Shown: positions 1-6,313 of the stretch, piece by piece
Layout: every line of letters begins with the position of its first letter
How positions within the stretch are numbered: position 1 is the stretch's first letter
Origin: Actinomycetota bacterium
GTDB lineage: Bacteria; Actinomycetota; Humimicrobiia; Humimicrobiales; Humimicrobiaceae
DNA: 8,190 nt
Assembly (NCBI GenBank): GCA_028695395.1
Contig: JAQVJB010000057.1
Location: 1-8,190 of the forward strand
Direction of reading: 5' to 3'
Translations under genes and position numbers: made by a program
The notes under the pieces: generated by a model
Told to the model about the DNA's origin: nothing
The model's input: the letters and a program-made list of their open reading frames with translations, nothing else
The model's database searches: none

Positions 1-311
1 ATATGAAGTCATCTAAAATGCTTGAACTCAAAGATATATTTAAGAAAGACTCGGGTTATTTAAATAAACTATCTGATTGTTGCAGGGCTGATCTTAAAAA
101 ACAGTTAGAAAATATTGATGTAGCTACGGATGAAATGTTTGAAGAGGGGACAGCACCGGTTTATGAGAATTATTCGAATTTCGTTCTCCTCCAAAACGAT
201 ATTGTTATTATATTTGGCCAGTACCAGATTGCTCCTTATGCTGCCGGGATGTTTGGTGTAAGGATACCTTATGAAGAATTATCCTCATATCTGGCTGAGG
301 GATTATTTTAA
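1..311 (+). CDS. DUF3298 (RsiV-type) domain protein, C-terminal part; 5' end outside window
   Basis: The reading frame is open to the left window edge and ends at TAA 309-311. The ATG at position 3 is therefore probably internal. The visible 102 residues match the C-terminal DUF3298 domain as I know it: a 'LxLKDIFKKDSGYL' segment, a helix rich in Lys/Leu, an 'EGTAP' turn, then the family-typical end 'FGQYQIAPYAAGMFGVRIPYEEL'. DUF3298 occurs with DUF4163 in secreted or membrane-anchored proteins, including the extracellular part of the anti-sigma factor RsiV; the part seen here has no membrane segment. Any signal peptide, anchor or DUF4163 domain would lie outside the window, so the exact role is unknown. 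It is the only plus-strand gene here and converges on the aldolase gene. Confidence 0.75.
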   Translation, partial: MKSSKMLELKDIFKKDSGYLNKLSDCCRADLKKQLENIDVATDEMFEEGTAPVYENYSNFVLLQNDIVIIFGQYQIAPYAAGMFGVRIPYEELSSYLAEGLF

Positions 312-458
312 TAAAAATCATAATATTCTGTTTTTAAAAACATGTCTTGACCATAATTATGGCTTATGCTGGAAGTTTAGCTTTGTGAAGTTACAATTAT
401 TTATTGCCATAATAAGATTATTGCTTTAAATAATTAAAATAAAAAAGAGCCTTATTCA

Positions 459-487
459 GAAAAAATAGAAAGGTATCCTATTTTTTC
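459..487. terminator. AT-rich hairpin between convergent genes, possible bidirectional terminator
   Basis: A perfect 10-bp inverted repeat, GAAAAAATAG (459-468) and CTATTTTTTC (478-487), encloses a 9-base loop. Either strand presents A6 on entry and U6 on exit, as in bidirectional terminators where the U-tract is part of the stem. It lies between the stop of the DUF3298 gene (311) and the stop of the convergent aldolase gene (587). The stem is poor in GC, so its strength is uncertain. Confidence 0.4.
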
Positions 488-586
488 AGGTATACCAATA
501 TTACTAGATTTAAATGAAAAAATCTATATGCTGGATAGCAGGCAAACCTAACCCTAGAATATAATTTCCCGAAAGCGAGTCTTAAA

Positions 587-1600
587 TTATACTTCCTTCA
601 TATGGGATAAAACTTCTTTTGTAATCAGCTCAACAAGAGAATCATATACCAGAGTCTTCGCTTCAGGCTTGAAAGCAGGTTCTTCCATGCCGCAGGATGT
701 TTCATCACAGGAAATACACAATGTTTTATCTGAAGCAGTAACGCCTTTGCTGCCAAAAACAGACATTCGGTCTTTTACAGATTTTTTAATTGATTCCTGG
801 ACTATCTTTGAAAGATCCCCATAGCTAATGCATTCAGGATTATCATTCAGGAAATTACGCGCGGTTCTTACTGCACTGGCTGACATTTCAGTATAAAAAT
901 TGATTTTTGAAATCCCAAGGCTTATTGCTTTTCTGAAATCATTGTCTGATATTCCAGAACCACCATGAAGAACAAGAGGAATAGGAATAGCTTTATTTAT
1001 TTTATCAATTCTTTCAAAATCAAGATTTGGTTCGCCCTTATAAGTACCGTGAACATTTCCAACAGAAATTGCCAGAGCATCAACCCCTGTCTCCTCATAG
1101 AACCTTACAGCATCTTCCACTTTAGTGAACGATTCTGTATCTGCCGCATGCGGGGTAGGGGCGGCAACACCTACAGCTTCTCCGCCAATATTCCCTATTT
1201 CACCTTCGACCCCGACTCCGACACTATGGGCGATCTTTACTATTTCTTTTGTCTGTTCAATATTTACTTCAAGCGGTTCAGAACTCCTGTCAAACATAAT
1301 CGAAGTAAAACCGGCTCTTATGGCTCTTATAACTGTTTCATAATTGTGACCGTGATCGAGATTGATGCAGACCGGCACATCTACTTCTTTTGCAGCTTTT
1401 AAAATAGCCGGTGCAATATGTTCAAGATTTAAATATCTGAAATGGACTTCAGCTAACTGCATTATAACAGGGGAATTCGATTCAATAGCTGCTTCTATTA
1501 TAGGGTCGATGAATGTCATGCTTGTAACATTAAAAGCTCCGACAGCATATTTCTTTTTACTTGCATGATTTAAAAGATCTCTTAAATTAATTAAAGCCAT
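587..1600 (-). CDS. fba: Class II fructose-bisphosphate (ketose-bisphosphate) aldolase
   Basis: Cytosolic zinc-dependent aldolase of 337 residues, which would reversibly cleave fructose-1,6-bisphosphate to DHAP and glyceraldehyde-3-phosphate in glycolysis/gluconeogenesis. Visible family motifs are 'GAFNV' near residue 21, 'NLDHG' with the catalytic Asp82 and zinc-ligand His83, 'VEGEIGNIGG' with Glu134, 'GNVHG' with His184 and 'LHGGSG' with His212, followed by the phosphate-binding 'KINFYTEM' strand. A GGAAGGA-like ribosome site lies about seven bases before the ATG. The core resembles the GatY/KbaY/FbaA family, so tagatose-bisphosphate or another ketose-bisphosphate could be the substrate. 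Typical GatY-type proteins end near the 'VFGSKG' motif (about residue 286). This one continues for about 50 residues and includes three clustered cysteines (C295, C298, C303), an extension I do not recognise. The gene stands alone, after a long gap downstream of glnA. Confidence 0.92.
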   Translation of the reverse strand: MALINLRDLLNHASKKKYAVGAFNVTSMTFIDPIIEAAIESNSPVIMQLAEVHFRYLNLEHIAPAILKAAKEVDVPVCINLDHGHNYETVIRAIRAGFTSIMFDRSSEPLEVNIEQTKEIVKIAHSVGVGVEGEIGNIGGEAVGVAAPTPHAADTESFTKVEDAVRFYEETGVDALAISVGNVHGTYKGEPNLDFERIDKINKAIPIPLVLHGGSGISDNDFRKAISLGISKINFYTEMSASAVRTARNFLNDNPECISYGDLSKIVQESIKKSVKDRMSVFGSKGVTASDKTLCISCDETSCGMEEPAFKPEAKTLVYDSLVELITKEVLSHMKEV

Positions 1601-1607
1601 ATTAAAA

Positions 1608-1615
1608 TCCTTCCC
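1608..1615 (-). promoter_or_regulatory. Ribosome binding site of fba
   Basis: The minus strand reads GGGAAGGA here, with about seven bases to the ATG at 1600. It supports the chosen aldolase start, which also matches the usual N-terminus of the family. Confidence 0.6.
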
Positions 1616-1706
1616 AAAGAATAAATTTAAAGATAATAAAAATTAAATAAATATGCTTATTTCAAATATAATAAAACATTTAAGTGCTTTGATAAATAAT
1701 TAACGC

Positions 1707-1735
1707 AAAATATTTATTTGTTTATAGCCTATCAA
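1707..1735 (-). promoter_or_regulatory. Candidate sigma-70-type promoter of fba
   Basis: On the minus strand TTGATA (1730-1735, five of six matches to the -35 consensus) is followed after exactly 17 bases by TATTTT (1707-1712, four of six matches to -10). This would start transcription near 1700 and give a leader of about 100 bases. The surroundings are so AT-rich that chance matches are likely, so this is only a candidate. Confidence 0.3.
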
Positions 1736-1760
1736 TAATTATTTTTAACACATATCAGGG

Positions 1761-1795
1761 TTTTTATGAAGTTTATTTTTTATATTTCATAAAAA
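1761..1795. repeat. 10-bp inverted repeat upstream of fba
   Basis: Arms TTTTTATGAA (1761-1770) and TTCATAAAAA (1786-1795) are perfect reverse complements around a 15-base T-rich loop. The repeat lies just upstream of the candidate fba promoter, so it could be an operator or a weak hairpin. It is AT-rich and may be chance. Confidence 0.3.
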
Positions 1796-1976
1796 TATAT
1801 CACTAACTCATGGCAGCATTATGTTTATGTGTTTCTATAGAAAATCATATGTGAAATTTCTTTGTTTGCGTATCAAAAAATACAAAAATCAAAATAACCA
1901 TTTTTGCGTCATTTGAAAAATTAAAAGAAATCTTACTGTTAAGCTGTTAAGTGCTGCATAAAAAAATTAATACTTG

Positions 1977-2015
1977 AAAAAGAACGGGAGAAGGCATTTA
2001 AACCTTCTCCCGTTC
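1977..2015 (-). terminator. Rho-independent terminator of glnA
   Basis: Perfect 13-bp inverted repeat: GAACGGGAGAAGG (1982-1994) and CCTTCTCCCGTTC (2003-2015), with an 8-base loop. Read on the minus strand, the hairpin is followed directly by five U (1977-1981) and further U-rich sequence. This is a strong intrinsic terminator in the direction of glnA. It lies about 205 bases past the glnA stop. On the plus strand the downstream sequence is less U-rich and no gene points into it. Confidence 0.88.
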
Positions 2016-2220
2016 ACATAGCCGTTATTATTATTTTTGCGAAGGAGCTAAAACAATTTGCTAACAGCTAATATTTTTTAAAACGGCTCTTTATCTAATA
2101 TATCCTTTTTCTTATCCAGCATCCGTTTTCTTATTTATTTACTATTTTATTATTTATTGTCCTTTTTCTTATCCAGCTATCTTTAACTTTCTATAAATTA
2201 TCTAGATATATAGATAATAA
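2016..2220 (-). other. Long 3' untranslated stretch of glnA with an 18-base direct repeat
   Basis: Between the glnA stop and its terminator lie about 205 bases. Two identical copies of TCCTTTTTCTTATCCAGC (plus strand) sit at 2103-2120 and 2160-2177, 57 bases apart. A 7-bp inverted repeat TTATCTA/TAGATAA (2198-2204 and 2211-2217) directly follows the stop. A 7-bp pair AGCCGTT (2020-2026)/AACGGCT (2082-2088) could close a larger stem. A 14-codon minus-strand ORF (2078-2122, MLDKKKDILDKEPF) starts beside one repeat copy but has no ribosome site, so I do not call it a gene. Confidence 0.5.
2103..2177 (-). repeat. 18-base perfect direct repeat (two copies, 57 bases apart)
   Basis: Copies at 2103-2120 and 2160-2177 are identical; the minus strand reads GCTGGATAAGAAAAAGGA. 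The spacer is AT-rich and not repeated. Both copies lie in the 3' untranslated stretch of glnA. A local duplication is the simplest explanation. Confidence 0.75.
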
Positions 2221-3567
2221 TTAAAGAATAGGAAGGTAATTGTCCAATTCATAATCTGTTACATATGTTCTGTACCTATCCCATTCGATCTTCTTGTTCT
2301 CAATGAATTTATTGAAAACATGCTCTCCAAGAGCCTCTTTCATAAGCGAACTCTTTTCAAGATTCTTAACTGCTTCATAAAGATTGTCAGGCAGTGTTTC
2401 TATTCCTGCTTCTTCCCTTTTATCTAAATTCATTTCAAATATATTTGCTTCAATAGGATCCGAAAGCGGATATTTGTTTTTAATACCTTCCATACCGGCT
2501 GCCAGCATTACGCTGAAAGCAAGATAAGGATTGCATGCCGGGTCAGGACATCTGAATTCGACTCTTGTGGCATTTTCTTTTCCTGGTTTGTAAAGCGGCA
2601 CTCTGACAAGGGTAGATCTGTTTTTTCTTGCCCATGAAATATATACAGGAGCTTCATACCCCGGAACAAGGCGCTTATATGAATTAACCCACTGATTTGT
2701 TATTGCGACAAATTCTTTGCAATGTGTAAGAAGACCGGCAATATACTGCCTTCCCTCAATAGAAAGATTAAATGGATCACCAGCATCAAAAAATGCATTT
2801 CTTTCACCCTTAAACAAGGACTGATGGACATGCATACCGCTTCCGTTTTCACCAAAAATAGGTTTTGGCATAAATGTCGCATAAACACCGTGATTCCATG
2901 CGATTTCTTTGACTACTATCCTGTAAGTCATTGCAGCATCAGCCATAGTTAGAGCGTCCTGGTATCTTAAATCTATTTCGTGCTGTGATGGAGCAACCTC
3001 ATGATGTGAATATTCAACAGCAATACCCATGGCATCAAGATAAAGTATTGTTTCTCTTCTTAAATCACTTGCAACATCTAATGTTGTAAGGTCAAAATAC
3101 CCGCCATTGTCAAGAACCTCAGGTTTGCCGCTATCTTTCTTGAAATAAAAGTATTCAAGTTCCGGACCAACATAAAATGTATATCCCAGTTCTTTGATTT
3201 TTGCCAGGTTTTTCTTCAGTACCCACCTGGGATCTCCCTCAAAGTGTTTCCCTTCAGGAGTCATAATATCGCAAAACATTCTAGCGACCCCGCTTTCGGA
3301 AGGTCTCCAGGGAAGTATCTGGTAGGTTGAAGGATCTGGCATTGCTATCATATCGCTTTCTTCAACCCTTGAAAAACCTTCGATTGAAGAACCATCAAAT
3401 CCCATTCCTTCGGAGAGAGCTGACTCAAGCTCTTCGACTGTTATTGAAAAGCTTTTTAGCATCCCCTGGACATCAGTAAACCATAATCTTATAAATTTTA
3501 TATGGTTATCTTTTGCTTTCTTTAATACAAACTCCTTCATCTGATCGATTTTTTTTAAATCTTCCAT
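2221..3567 (-). CDS. glnA: Glutamine synthetase, type I (GSI-alpha)
   Basis: Cytosolic ATP-dependent ligase that makes glutamine from glutamate and ammonia, the central step of nitrogen assimilation; the family forms dodecamers. The protein is 448 residues, full length for GSI. Visible signatures are 'DGSSIEGF' (residues 58-65) followed by Arg67, 'GPELEYF' with metal ligands Glu136 and Glu138, 'HEVAPSQHEID' (189-199), 'NGSGMHVHQS' (241-250), 'KNRSTLVRVP' (315-324) and 'RVEFRCPDPACNPYLAFS' (335-352). The C-terminal part is short and lacks the insertion and the adenylylation-loop tyrosine context of the enterobacterial GSI-beta type. Control by GlnE adenylylation is therefore unlikely, and feedback or transcriptional control is expected. 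A consensus AGGAGG lies five bases before the ATG. The upstream gap holds a promoter with an 11-base-period operator, next to a GlnR-like regulator gene. Confidence 0.97.
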   Translation of the reverse strand: MEDLKKIDQMKEFVLKKAKDNHIKFIRLWFTDVQGMLKSFSITVEELESALSEGMGFDGSSIEGFSRVEESDMIAMPDPSTYQILPWRPSESGVARMFCDIMTPEGKHFEGDPRWVLKKNLAKIKELGYTFYVGPELEYFYFKKDSGKPEVLDNGGYFDLTTLDVASDLRRETILYLDAMGIAVEYSHHEVAPSQHEIDLRYQDALTMADAAMTYRIVVKEIAWNHGVYATFMPKPIFGENGSGMHVHQSLFKGERNAFFDAGDPFNLSIEGRQYIAGLLTHCKEFVAITNQWVNSYKRLVPGYEAPVYISWARKNRSTLVRVPLYKPGKENATRVEFRCPDPACNPYLAFSVMLAAGMEGIKNKYPLSDPIEANIFEMNLDKREEAGIETLPDNLYEAVKNLEKSSLMKEALGEHVFNKFIENKKIEWDRYRTYVTDYELDNYLPIL

Positions 3568-3572
3568 TAGCT

Positions 3573-3578
3573 CCTCCT
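3573..3578 (-). promoter_or_regulatory. Strong ribosome binding site of glnA
   Basis: The minus strand reads AGGAGG, a full consensus Shine-Dalgarno, five bases before the ATG at 3567. It is the best ribosome site in the window and fixes the glnA start. Confidence 0.9.
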
Positions 3579-3643
3579 TGCATGGTTATCATTTTTTAAC
3601 ATTTAAATTAAATGAAAATTAATTATAAAAAAATAATAAACCT

Positions 3644-3649
3644 ATTATA
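3644..3649 (-). promoter_or_regulatory. glnA promoter -10 box
   Basis: A perfect TATAAT on the minus strand, which would start transcription near 3637 and give a leader of about 70 bases. No good -35 hexamer lies 16-18 bases upstream. That space is instead taken by the GTTAA repeats, as in promoters that depend on an OmpR/PhoB-type activator. Confidence 0.6.
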
Positions 3650-3659
3650 TTTCAAAAAA

Positions 3660-3686
3660 GTTAAGGAAATGTTAAATCTTTGTTAA
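3660..3686 (-). promoter_or_regulatory. Putative GlnR/PhoP-type operator: three TTAAC half-sites at 11-base period
   Basis: On the plus strand GTTAA occurs at 3660-3664, 3671-3675 and 3682-3686, exactly 11 bases apart. On the minus strand this reads TTAACA-n5-TTAACA-n5-TTAACT. Direct repeats with one helical turn spacing are the known target form of OmpR/PhoB-family regulators: actinobacterial GlnR boxes pair gTnAC and GaAAC half-sites with an 11-base period, and Bacillus PhoP binds TTAACA-like hexamers spaced by five. The last half-site ends 10 bases before TATAAT, the position used by PhoB-like class II activators. A weak fourth half-site GAAAT follows in phase at 3649-3653. That the neighbouring regulator binds here is inference. 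Confidence 0.65.
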
Positions 3687-3701
3687 ATTTTATTTGGTTT
3701 C

Positions 3702-4466
3702 TTAGATTTTGTGGGAAAAAATATAACCGACCTGCCTTACTGTTTTAAGCATCAGGTCATAAGGAGACGGGAGTTTTGCGCGCAGATGTCTCATGTGGAC
3801 ATCCACAGTCCTGTTGCCGCCATAGAAATCGTACCCCCATATTTTTGAAAGAAGGATATTCCTGGATATTACTTTTCCTTCATTCTGTATAAGATATTTA
3901 AGCAACTCATATTCTTTAAAAGTCATTTCAATTATCTCGCCCTGCACTGAAACTTCATAATTCTCAAGATTCAGAATTAAATCATCGACCTTTAGAATAT
4001 TCCCGAGACTTGCAGATCTGTGTCTTCTCAAAATAATATTAATCCTGATTGAAAGCTCCTTATCAAGCTGGTCTGAGAAAATTATATCGTCATATTTTAT
4101 AAAATTTTCAAGAAGAAAACCTGCTTGTTCCATGCTCATTAATATCAGCTTGGGAATCTGTACCGTTTTCAGTTCATCAATAAGCTTGTAATCGTGATTC
4201 CTGGAATCTTTTAAAAATTCCGGGTGAAAAGCAAATCCGGGGCCTGCCTGATATATTATTTCTTTTTTTATATCAAGACTTGTAAGGTCAAGTATTATAA
4301 GATTTATATTAAGCGTATCTGCTGTTTCCAGGACAGGGTTTGTAAGCTGGAAATTTATACTATCTTTATAAAAATCCTTTGCAGAAACATTAAAATTGCT
4401 TTTTAAAATATTGCTTATTATTTCAGGGAGGTTTTTATTCCTGGAAATAATTCTTATATTCTCCAT
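3702..4466 (-). CDS. GlnR-like OmpR/PhoB-family transcriptional regulator with atypical receiver
   Basis: A 254-residue DNA-binding protein. Residues about 1-148 form a degenerate receiver domain and about 155-254 a winged helix of the Trans_reg_C type. The C-terminal half ('MTFKEYELLKYL', then 'WGYDFYGGNRTVDVHMRHLRAKL' region 210-232 and 'TVRQVGYIF') closely resembles what I recall of actinobacterial GlnR. The receiver keeps an Asp at the expected phosphorylation position (Asp60 in 'LIILDLTSLD'). It lacks the acidic pair after strand 1 ('IISRNKN') and the conserved Lys after strand 5 ('DDIIFSD'), and has an insertion of about 25 residues after Asp60. Phosphorylation-independent control, as proposed for GlnR, is therefore likely. 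No sensor kinase gene is adjacent. It follows nadE by 31 bases with a poorly spaced GGAG (4480-4483), and precedes glnA, whose promoter carries a fitting operator. Regulation of nitrogen genes is inferred; phosphate control is the main alternative. Confidence 0.82.
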   Translation of the reverse strand: MENIRIISRNKNLPEIISNILKSNFNVSAKDFYKDSINFQLTNPVLETADTLNINLIILDLTSLDIKKEIIYQAGPGFAFHPEFLKDSRNHDYKLIDELKTVQIPKLILMSMEQAGFLLENFIKYDDIIFSDQLDKELSIRINIILRRHRSASLGNILKVDDLILNLENYEVSVQGEIIEMTFKEYELLKYLIQNEGKVISRNILLSKIWGYDFYGGNRTVDVHMRHLRAKLPSPYDLMLKTVRQVGYIFSHKI

Positions 4467-4497
4467 ATTTTATTTTATTCTCCAAACTATAAATTCT

Positions 4498-6288
4498 TTA
4501 ACCCCTGAACTTATTGGTTATGGGGAATCTTCTGTCCTTCCCAAAAGCTCTTTGAGTTATTTTAATTCCGGGGGAGCCCTGTCTTCTTTTATATTCATTC
4601 ATATCTATAAGCCTGATTACTTTTCTGACTATTTCTTCAGGAAGACCAAGCACATTTTTTATATAATCAAAATCCATATCGTCTTCTATGTATGATTTTA
4701 TTATCATGTCCAGCAAATCATAAGGCGGGAGACAGTCCTGGTCTGTCTGTCCCGGTTTTAATTCAGCTGAAGGAGCTTTTGTCAGGATGTTCCCCGGAAT
4801 AATATTATTGAATTCTTTATTTATGAATTCACAAAGTTTATAGATTCTTGTTTTATAAATATCCTTTATGGGAGAAAGTCCGCCAGCCATGTCACCGTAA
4901 AGCGTACAGTATCCCACACTGGTTTCGCTTTTATTCCCGGTTGAAAGGACAAGCCATCCGAATTCATTGGACATAGCCATTAATATATTGCCCCGTATGC
5001 GTGCCTGAATATTCTCTTTGGTAAGATTTATCTCGCCTGATTGAAAGATTTCTTTTAATGAATCAATATATGAGTTATATATTCCGGATATAGGGATTTC
5101 GATATGCCTGATTTTAAGGTTATTGGCAAGCTCCAGGGAATCATAAATGCTGGACTTGCTGGAAAACGGTGAAGGCATTAAAATACCGGTGACGTTTTCA
5201 TTTCCAAGAGCAAAAAAAGCAATTACGGCACAAATTGCTGAGTCAATCCCTCCGCTTAAACCCAGGACGGCTTTGCCAAACCCGTTTTTGTGAAAATAAT
5301 CTCTTGTCCCGAGAACTAGAGCCTTAAGGATTTCATCTTCTTCGCAGGTAATCAGTTCTTCATAATCCAGGCTTTCTGCTTTACCAAGTATTTTTCTTCC
5401 CGAACTTTTCACAGAAGAGCCTTTCTTCATAAAAGATTTCTCATTATTATCCGGGATATTTAGGACTTCAATATCATGATTCTCTTTCGATTCCAGAAGT
5501 TTTTTCCTTTGTATCTTAAACCTTGCATCCTTGAGTCTTAAAGATTTGACTTCTTCAAGATCAATATCGTAAATAAGCATATCTTCTTCAAAAGGCGCGC
5601 ATCTTGCAAGGACGATACCTTCTGCATCGATTAACATAGAATTACCGTCAAAAACCAGTTCATCCTGTCCGCCAATCAGGTTTACGTATAAAATACAAAC
5701 TCTTGAATCAACTGCCCTGGTATGGAGCATTTTTTCTCTTTCTGCAGGTTTGCCGATATGATAAGGGGAAGCTGCAATATTTATTACAAGTTCGGCACTG
5801 CCCAGAAGAGATTGGATTTTTACCGGCCCTTCAGCATAATAAATATCTTCACATATGCTTAATCCTACAAGACAGCCATTAATATTTAATATTTTATTGC
5901 CATTACCTCTCTGGAAATATCTCTCTTCGTCAAAAACCGAATAATTAGGCAGATTCTGTTTATCATAAAAAGTTACTATTTTATTATCATAAAAAACGAA
6001 AGCGGAATTGAATATCTCATTATTTTCTCTTACAGATCCACATATTATTATATTTTTACAGGAGAGCTCTTTTAACTTTTCAATATATTTTAAGTTGGTC
6101 TTTAAAAAAGAAGGTTTTAATAAAAGATCCTCAGGAGGATAACCGGTAAGTGCAAGTTCCGGGAATACTATAATATCGCAGTCATAAGCAGATGCATTTT
6201 TTACTGCATCTCTAATCTTTTTAAAATTTCCTTCAAAATCTCCTACACCGGGATTAACCTGTGCAGCACAAATCCTTAAGATTGAAAT
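4498..6288 (-). CDS. nadE: Glutamine-dependent NAD+ synthetase (probable ATT start)
   Basis: Last step of NAD synthesis: amidation of deamido-NAD with ATP, using ammonia released from glutamine by its own N-terminal domain. From the ATT start the protein is 596 residues. The N-terminal nitrilase/CN-hydrolase domain (about 1-250) shows the full catalytic triad: Glu44 ('FPELALTGYPPEDLLL'), Lys110 ('DKQNLPNYSVFDEERYF') and Cys146 ('LSICEDIYY'), then 'INIAASPYHIGKPAERE' and 'YVNLIGGQDELVFDG'. A basic linker follows. The synthetase domain begins about residue 315, with the PP-loop 'SGGIDS' at 345-350 and 'STGNKSETSVGYCTLYGDMAGG' further on. The first in-frame ATG (5730) would remove most of the glutaminase domain, and no in-frame ATG, GTG or TTG exists upstream of it to the stop at 6355-6357. 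ATT 6286-6288, with GGAG five bases upstream, gives the family's usual N-terminus. A sequencing error at the start is the alternative. Confidence 0.93.
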   Translation of the reverse strand: MSILRICAAQVNPGVGDFEGNFKKIRDAVKNASAYDCDIIVFPELALTGYPPEDLLLKPSFLKTNLKYIEKLKELSCKNIIICGSVRENNEIFNSAFVFYDNKIVTFYDKQNLPNYSVFDEERYFQRGNGNKILNINGCLVGLSICEDIYYAEGPVKIQSLLGSAELVINIAASPYHIGKPAEREKMLHTRAVDSRVCILYVNLIGGQDELVFDGNSMLIDAEGIVLARCAPFEEDMLIYDIDLEEVKSLRLKDARFKIQRKKLLESKENHDIEVLNIPDNNEKSFMKKGSSVKSSGRKILGKAESLDYEELITCEEDEILKALVLGTRDYFHKNGFGKAVLGLSGGIDSAICAVIAFFALGNENVTGILMPSPFSSKSSIYDSLELANNLKIRHIEIPISGIYNSYIDSLKEIFQSGEINLTKENIQARIRGNILMAMSNEFGWLVLSTGNKSETSVGYCTLYGDMAGGLSPIKDIYKTRIYKLCEFINKEFNNIIPGNILTKAPSAELKPGQTDQDCLPPYDLLDMIIKSYIEDDMDFDYIKNVLGLPEEIVRKVIRLIDMNEYKRRQGSPGIKITQRAFGKDRRFPITNKFRG

Positions 6289-6293
6289 CTTAG

Positions 6294-6297
6294 CTCC
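6294..6297 (-). promoter_or_regulatory. Ribosome binding site that decides the unusual nadE start
   Basis: The minus strand reads GGAG, five bases before ATT 6286-6288, inside the 25-base gap after the MIP18 gene. It is the only good Shine-Dalgarno near the N-terminus expected for NadE and is the main evidence for the ATT start. Confidence 0.6.
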
Positions 6298-6313
6298 AGT
6301 TTTTTTATTTTCC

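Larger units (their letters stand above)
1601..1980. other. Long AT-rich gene-free region upstream of fba
   Basis: No convincing coding region is visible on either strand in these 380 bases. Besides the candidate fba promoter it holds a 10-bp inverted repeat, TTTTTATGAA (1761-1770) with TTCATAAAAA (1786-1795) around a 15-base loop, and a tandem 8-base repeat CTGTTAAG at 1936-1951. The region probably holds the fba promoter and leader. I do not recognise a known riboswitch in it. Confidence 0.5.

Noticed and set aside
965..1402. Plus-strand 145-residue ORF
   Set aside because: It is the antisense shadow of the aldolase gene, has no recognisable domain and an unnatural composition.
1821..1916. 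Plus-strand 31-codon ORF in the region upstream of fba
   Set aside because: No ribosome site, no recognisable sequence, basic and low-complexity; expected by chance in AT-rich DNA.
2078..2122. Minus-strand 14-codon ORF MLDKKKDILDKEPF after glnA
   Set aside because: No ribosome binding site and too short to support; kept only as part of the repeat observation.
3573..3660. Riboswitch in the glnA leader
   Set aside because: The leader of about 70 bases is nearly all A/T with no stable stems and no similarity to the glutamine riboswitch that I can see.
4396..4695. Plus-strand 99-residue ORF rich in aromatic and hydrophobic residues
   Set aside because: It lies antisense across the end of nadE and the start of the regulator, both certain genes; the apparent hydrophobicity comes from antisense AT-rich codons.
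4498..5730. nadE as a 410-residue protein starting at the ATG at 5730
   Set aside because: The frame stays open upstream and encodes a complete glutaminase domain with Glu, Lys and Cys triad, so this ATG is internal.
5731..6288. Frameshift or broken N-terminal half of nadE
   Set aside because: Codon-by-codon reading of the minus strand gives one continuous frame with all expected motifs; only the start codon is unusual.
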